A DNA stretch of 35,184 nt from Sphingomonadaceae bacterium (GTDB taxonomy: Bacteria > Pseudomonadota > Alphaproteobacteria > Sphingomonadales > Sphingomonadaceae). Made by a program: the position numbers and the translations under genes. Shown in pieces: positions 32,528 through 35,184 of the stretch (position 1 is the stretch's first letter; each line of letters begins with the position of its first letter). The stretch spans positions 1 to 35,184 of the forward strand of contig CANGJI010000024.1 of NCBI GenBank assembly GCA_947454135.1, written 5' to 3'. The notes under the pieces are model-generated. The model made no database searches. It had not been told where the DNA came from and was given only the letters and a program-made list of their open reading frames with translations.

Positions 32528-35184
<2,657 letters not shown>

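Overview
The window is high-GC and gene-dense, and it looks like a chromosomal segment of an alphaproteobacterium of the sphingomonad group (Novosphingobium or Sphingomonas type). This is inferred from the protein types (PEP-CTERM tags of the VPEPGMLG...ARRRR form, DOMON-like and DUF427 proteins, a ZnuD-like TonB receptor, a MutL carrying an endonuclease motif) and from GC-rich third positions that create long antisense shadow frames. No database search was possible. Most of the window is core chromosome; no phage, integrase, insertion sequence, CRISPR array, rRNA or tRNA gene was seen.

Layout. 1-4.2 kb: the end of a VWA (CoxE-like) gene, then a crotonase gene bracketed by two copies of a BIME-like hairpin repeat, a DUF427 protein, and a translationally coupled pair (DOMON-like protein, then a NamZ/DUF1343 muramidase). 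4.2-6 kb: tyrS and a PilZ protein. 6-11.2 kb: a ZnuD-like outer-membrane receptor with a Zur-like palindrome upstream, then an MFS exporter, cysteine synthase and a dienelactone hydrolase, probably at least partly one operon. 11.2-14 kb (minus strand): hisI, then a MerR regulator and a long acyl-CoA dehydrogenase, with a LiuR-like inverted repeat before the regulator. 14-16 kb: a 400-bp gap ending in an orphan terminator, comF, and a divergent methyltransferase. 16-22 kb (minus strand): ppdK, glyS, glyQ. 22-24.2 kb: a TraB/GumN lipoprotein, a single-domain bL25 gene, and pth.

24.3-28.9 kb is the most interesting part. Two PEP-CTERM proteins on the plus strand alternate with two TPR lipoproteins on the minus strand. 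Both PEP-CTERM genes have near-consensus sigma-54 (-24/-12) promoters with exact GG-N10-GC spacing, and both have strong hairpins behind them. The order (PEP, TPR, PEP, TPR) looks like a duplicated two-gene unit. I infer surface proteins sorted by an exosortase encoded elsewhere and switched on by an RpoN-dependent regulator, with the TPR lipoproteins as export or assembly partners. One of the two is a minimal protein: a short Cys/His-rich head, a Thr/Gly stalk and the sorting tag.

29-35.2 kb: a secreted MBL-fold hydrolase (minus), the plus-strand cluster ychF, MaoC-type hydratase and GNAT acetyltransferase, then mutL with a coupled small lipoprotein (minus), and the start of mreB (plus), which runs off the end.
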